A stretch of 64,000 bases of DNA. Source: a candidate division KSB1 bacterium (GTDB taxonomy: Bacteria; Zhuqueibacterota; Zhuqueibacteria; JANLFK01; Oleimicrobiaceae). The stretch covers positions 1 to 64,000 of the forward strand of contig JANLFK010000015.1 in the NCBI GenBank assembly GCA_024655945.1, given 5' to 3'. This document shows positions 63,480 through 64,000 of the stretch, one piece after another. A model generated the notes under the pieces. That model did not search any database, was not told the DNA's origin, and was given only the letters and a program-made list of their open reading frames with translations. The position numbers were made by a program, and so were the translations under genes. Each line of letters starts with the position of its first letter. Position 1 is the first letter of the stretch.

Positions 63480-64000
63480 TTGTCCGACGCCCTGTACAAG
63501 ACGCTGCGCCTGTTGCGCTGTTTGTTTCGTTATGAGGTGGTCGGCCTGTCCAACCTGCCCGCCAGCGGGCCTGCGCTCCTGGTGGCAAACCATGTGGGCA
63601 GCACCGGTCCCATCATGCTCTTCTTCTCCCTCCCTGTACGTTTCCATCCCTGGGTGATTGCCGACCTCAGGGATCGCCGCCGTTCGCCAGCCTACCTCCT
63701 GCAACAATTCGTCCAGCCGACCCTGCACTTAGAGGGCTACTTCGGTCGCTTGCTCGCCAAGCTCATCAGCACCATCACCGTGCCACTTCTGCGCAACTTG
63801 GGCTGTGTGGCAGTGGAAACGCACAGCACCTGGACGGGGGCAGCATTCCGACGCAGCCTTTCGCTCCTCTTCCACGGCAGGAACATCCTGATCTTCCCGG
63901 AGGACCCTGCCCTGTCCATGGATCCCACCACGATGATGTACCCATTCAAATTCGGCTTTGTCCACCTGTGCCAAATGTTTCGGGAGCGCACCGGCCTGTC
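63480..64000 (+). CDS. PlsC-like phospholipid/glycerol acyltransferase (3' end outside window)
   Basis: A partial gene of at least 173 codons. TTG 63480 follows GAAAGGA at six bases and an in-frame TGA lies directly before it, so this start is nearly forced. VANHVGSTGPIM matches the acyltransferase His block, although the usual Asp after four residues is absent; ILIFPEDPALSM fits the later FPEG-type block. Such enzymes add acyl chains to lysophospholipids or other lipids at the inner membrane. The replaced Asp makes catalysis by the standard dyad uncertain. Confidence 0.65.
   Translation, partial: MSDALYKTLRLLRCLFRYEVVGLSNLPASGPALLVANHVGSTGPIMLFFSLPVRFHPWVIADLRDRRRSPAYLLQQFVQPTLHLEGYFGRLLAKLISTITVPLLRNLGCVAVETHSTWTGAAFRRSLSLLFHGRNILIFPEDPALSMDPTTMMYPFKFGFVHLCQMFRERTGL

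Overview
The window looks like chromosome from a GC-rich, diderm, uncultured bacterium of the FCB supergroup or its neighbours (KSB1-, Calditrichota- or Zixibacteria-like). That placement is inference. It rests on three secreted proteins ending in FlgD-like/type-A sorting domains, an outer-membrane barrel protein, many lipoproteins, type 2 IPP isomerase, Man-family PTS membrane subunits and an archaeal-type GatE. Most promoters I can see share one form: a TTGxxx -35 box, exactly 17 bp, then a -10 box that starts TA and ends in T.

Region 1 (1-5.7 kb) is an accessory island. An IS1182-type transposase sits beside four integron attC recombination sites plus one half-site. The sites separate short plus-strand cassettes: a truncated ORF, a decayed metallophosphoesterase, a small unknown protein, a purine-rich cassette with no convincing gene, a dual-specificity phosphatase and a frameshifted Nmad2 protein. 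No integrase is present, so this is a CALIN-type array or the tail of one. It ends at an ISL3 transposase remnant.

Region 2 (5.7-17 kb) begins the core chromosome. rlmB and selA converge on one shared hairpin. Then come a polytopic membrane protein, an outer-membrane barrel protein, a tiny WxxGxW-repeat lipoprotein, a ~1000-residue surface protein with tandem carboxypeptidase-regulatory repeats, a lipoprotein and a helical periplasmic protein. Region 3 (17-30 kb, plus strand) is an envelope-glycan operon (TPR lipoprotein, LolB/DUF4292-like lipoprotein, GT2, GT9 and three GT4 enzymes, many joined by ATGA overlaps). It is followed by gatE and tex.

Region 4 (30-47.5 kb, minus strand) holds a sorting-domain protein broken twice in G runs. 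Next is a five-gene membrane operon from its own strong promoter, with a membrane-tethered amidase, a holin-like paralogue of that protein's membrane part and coiled-coil spanin-like proteins. It resembles a domesticated lysis or wall-remodelling cassette and is the best candidate here for an undescribed system. Then come Memo, NamZ, an MltD-like transglycosylase, a SWIM protein, an M48 protease, a subtilase and a cyclophilin lipoprotein.

Region 5 (47.6-51.4 kb, plus) has a 5'-nucleotidase, a sugar-phosphate type MFS transporter and an unassigned P-loop protein. Region 6 (51.5-64 kb, mostly minus) has GroES, a GYF_2-MinD ATPase, and an apparent operon running EIIC, EIID, HPr, Enzyme I, PGI/PMI, MetK, SAH hydrolase, lipoprotein. 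The fni-polyprenyl synthase pair and a divergent acyltransferase, cut by the window end, finish it. No tRNA, rRNA or CRISPR array was seen.
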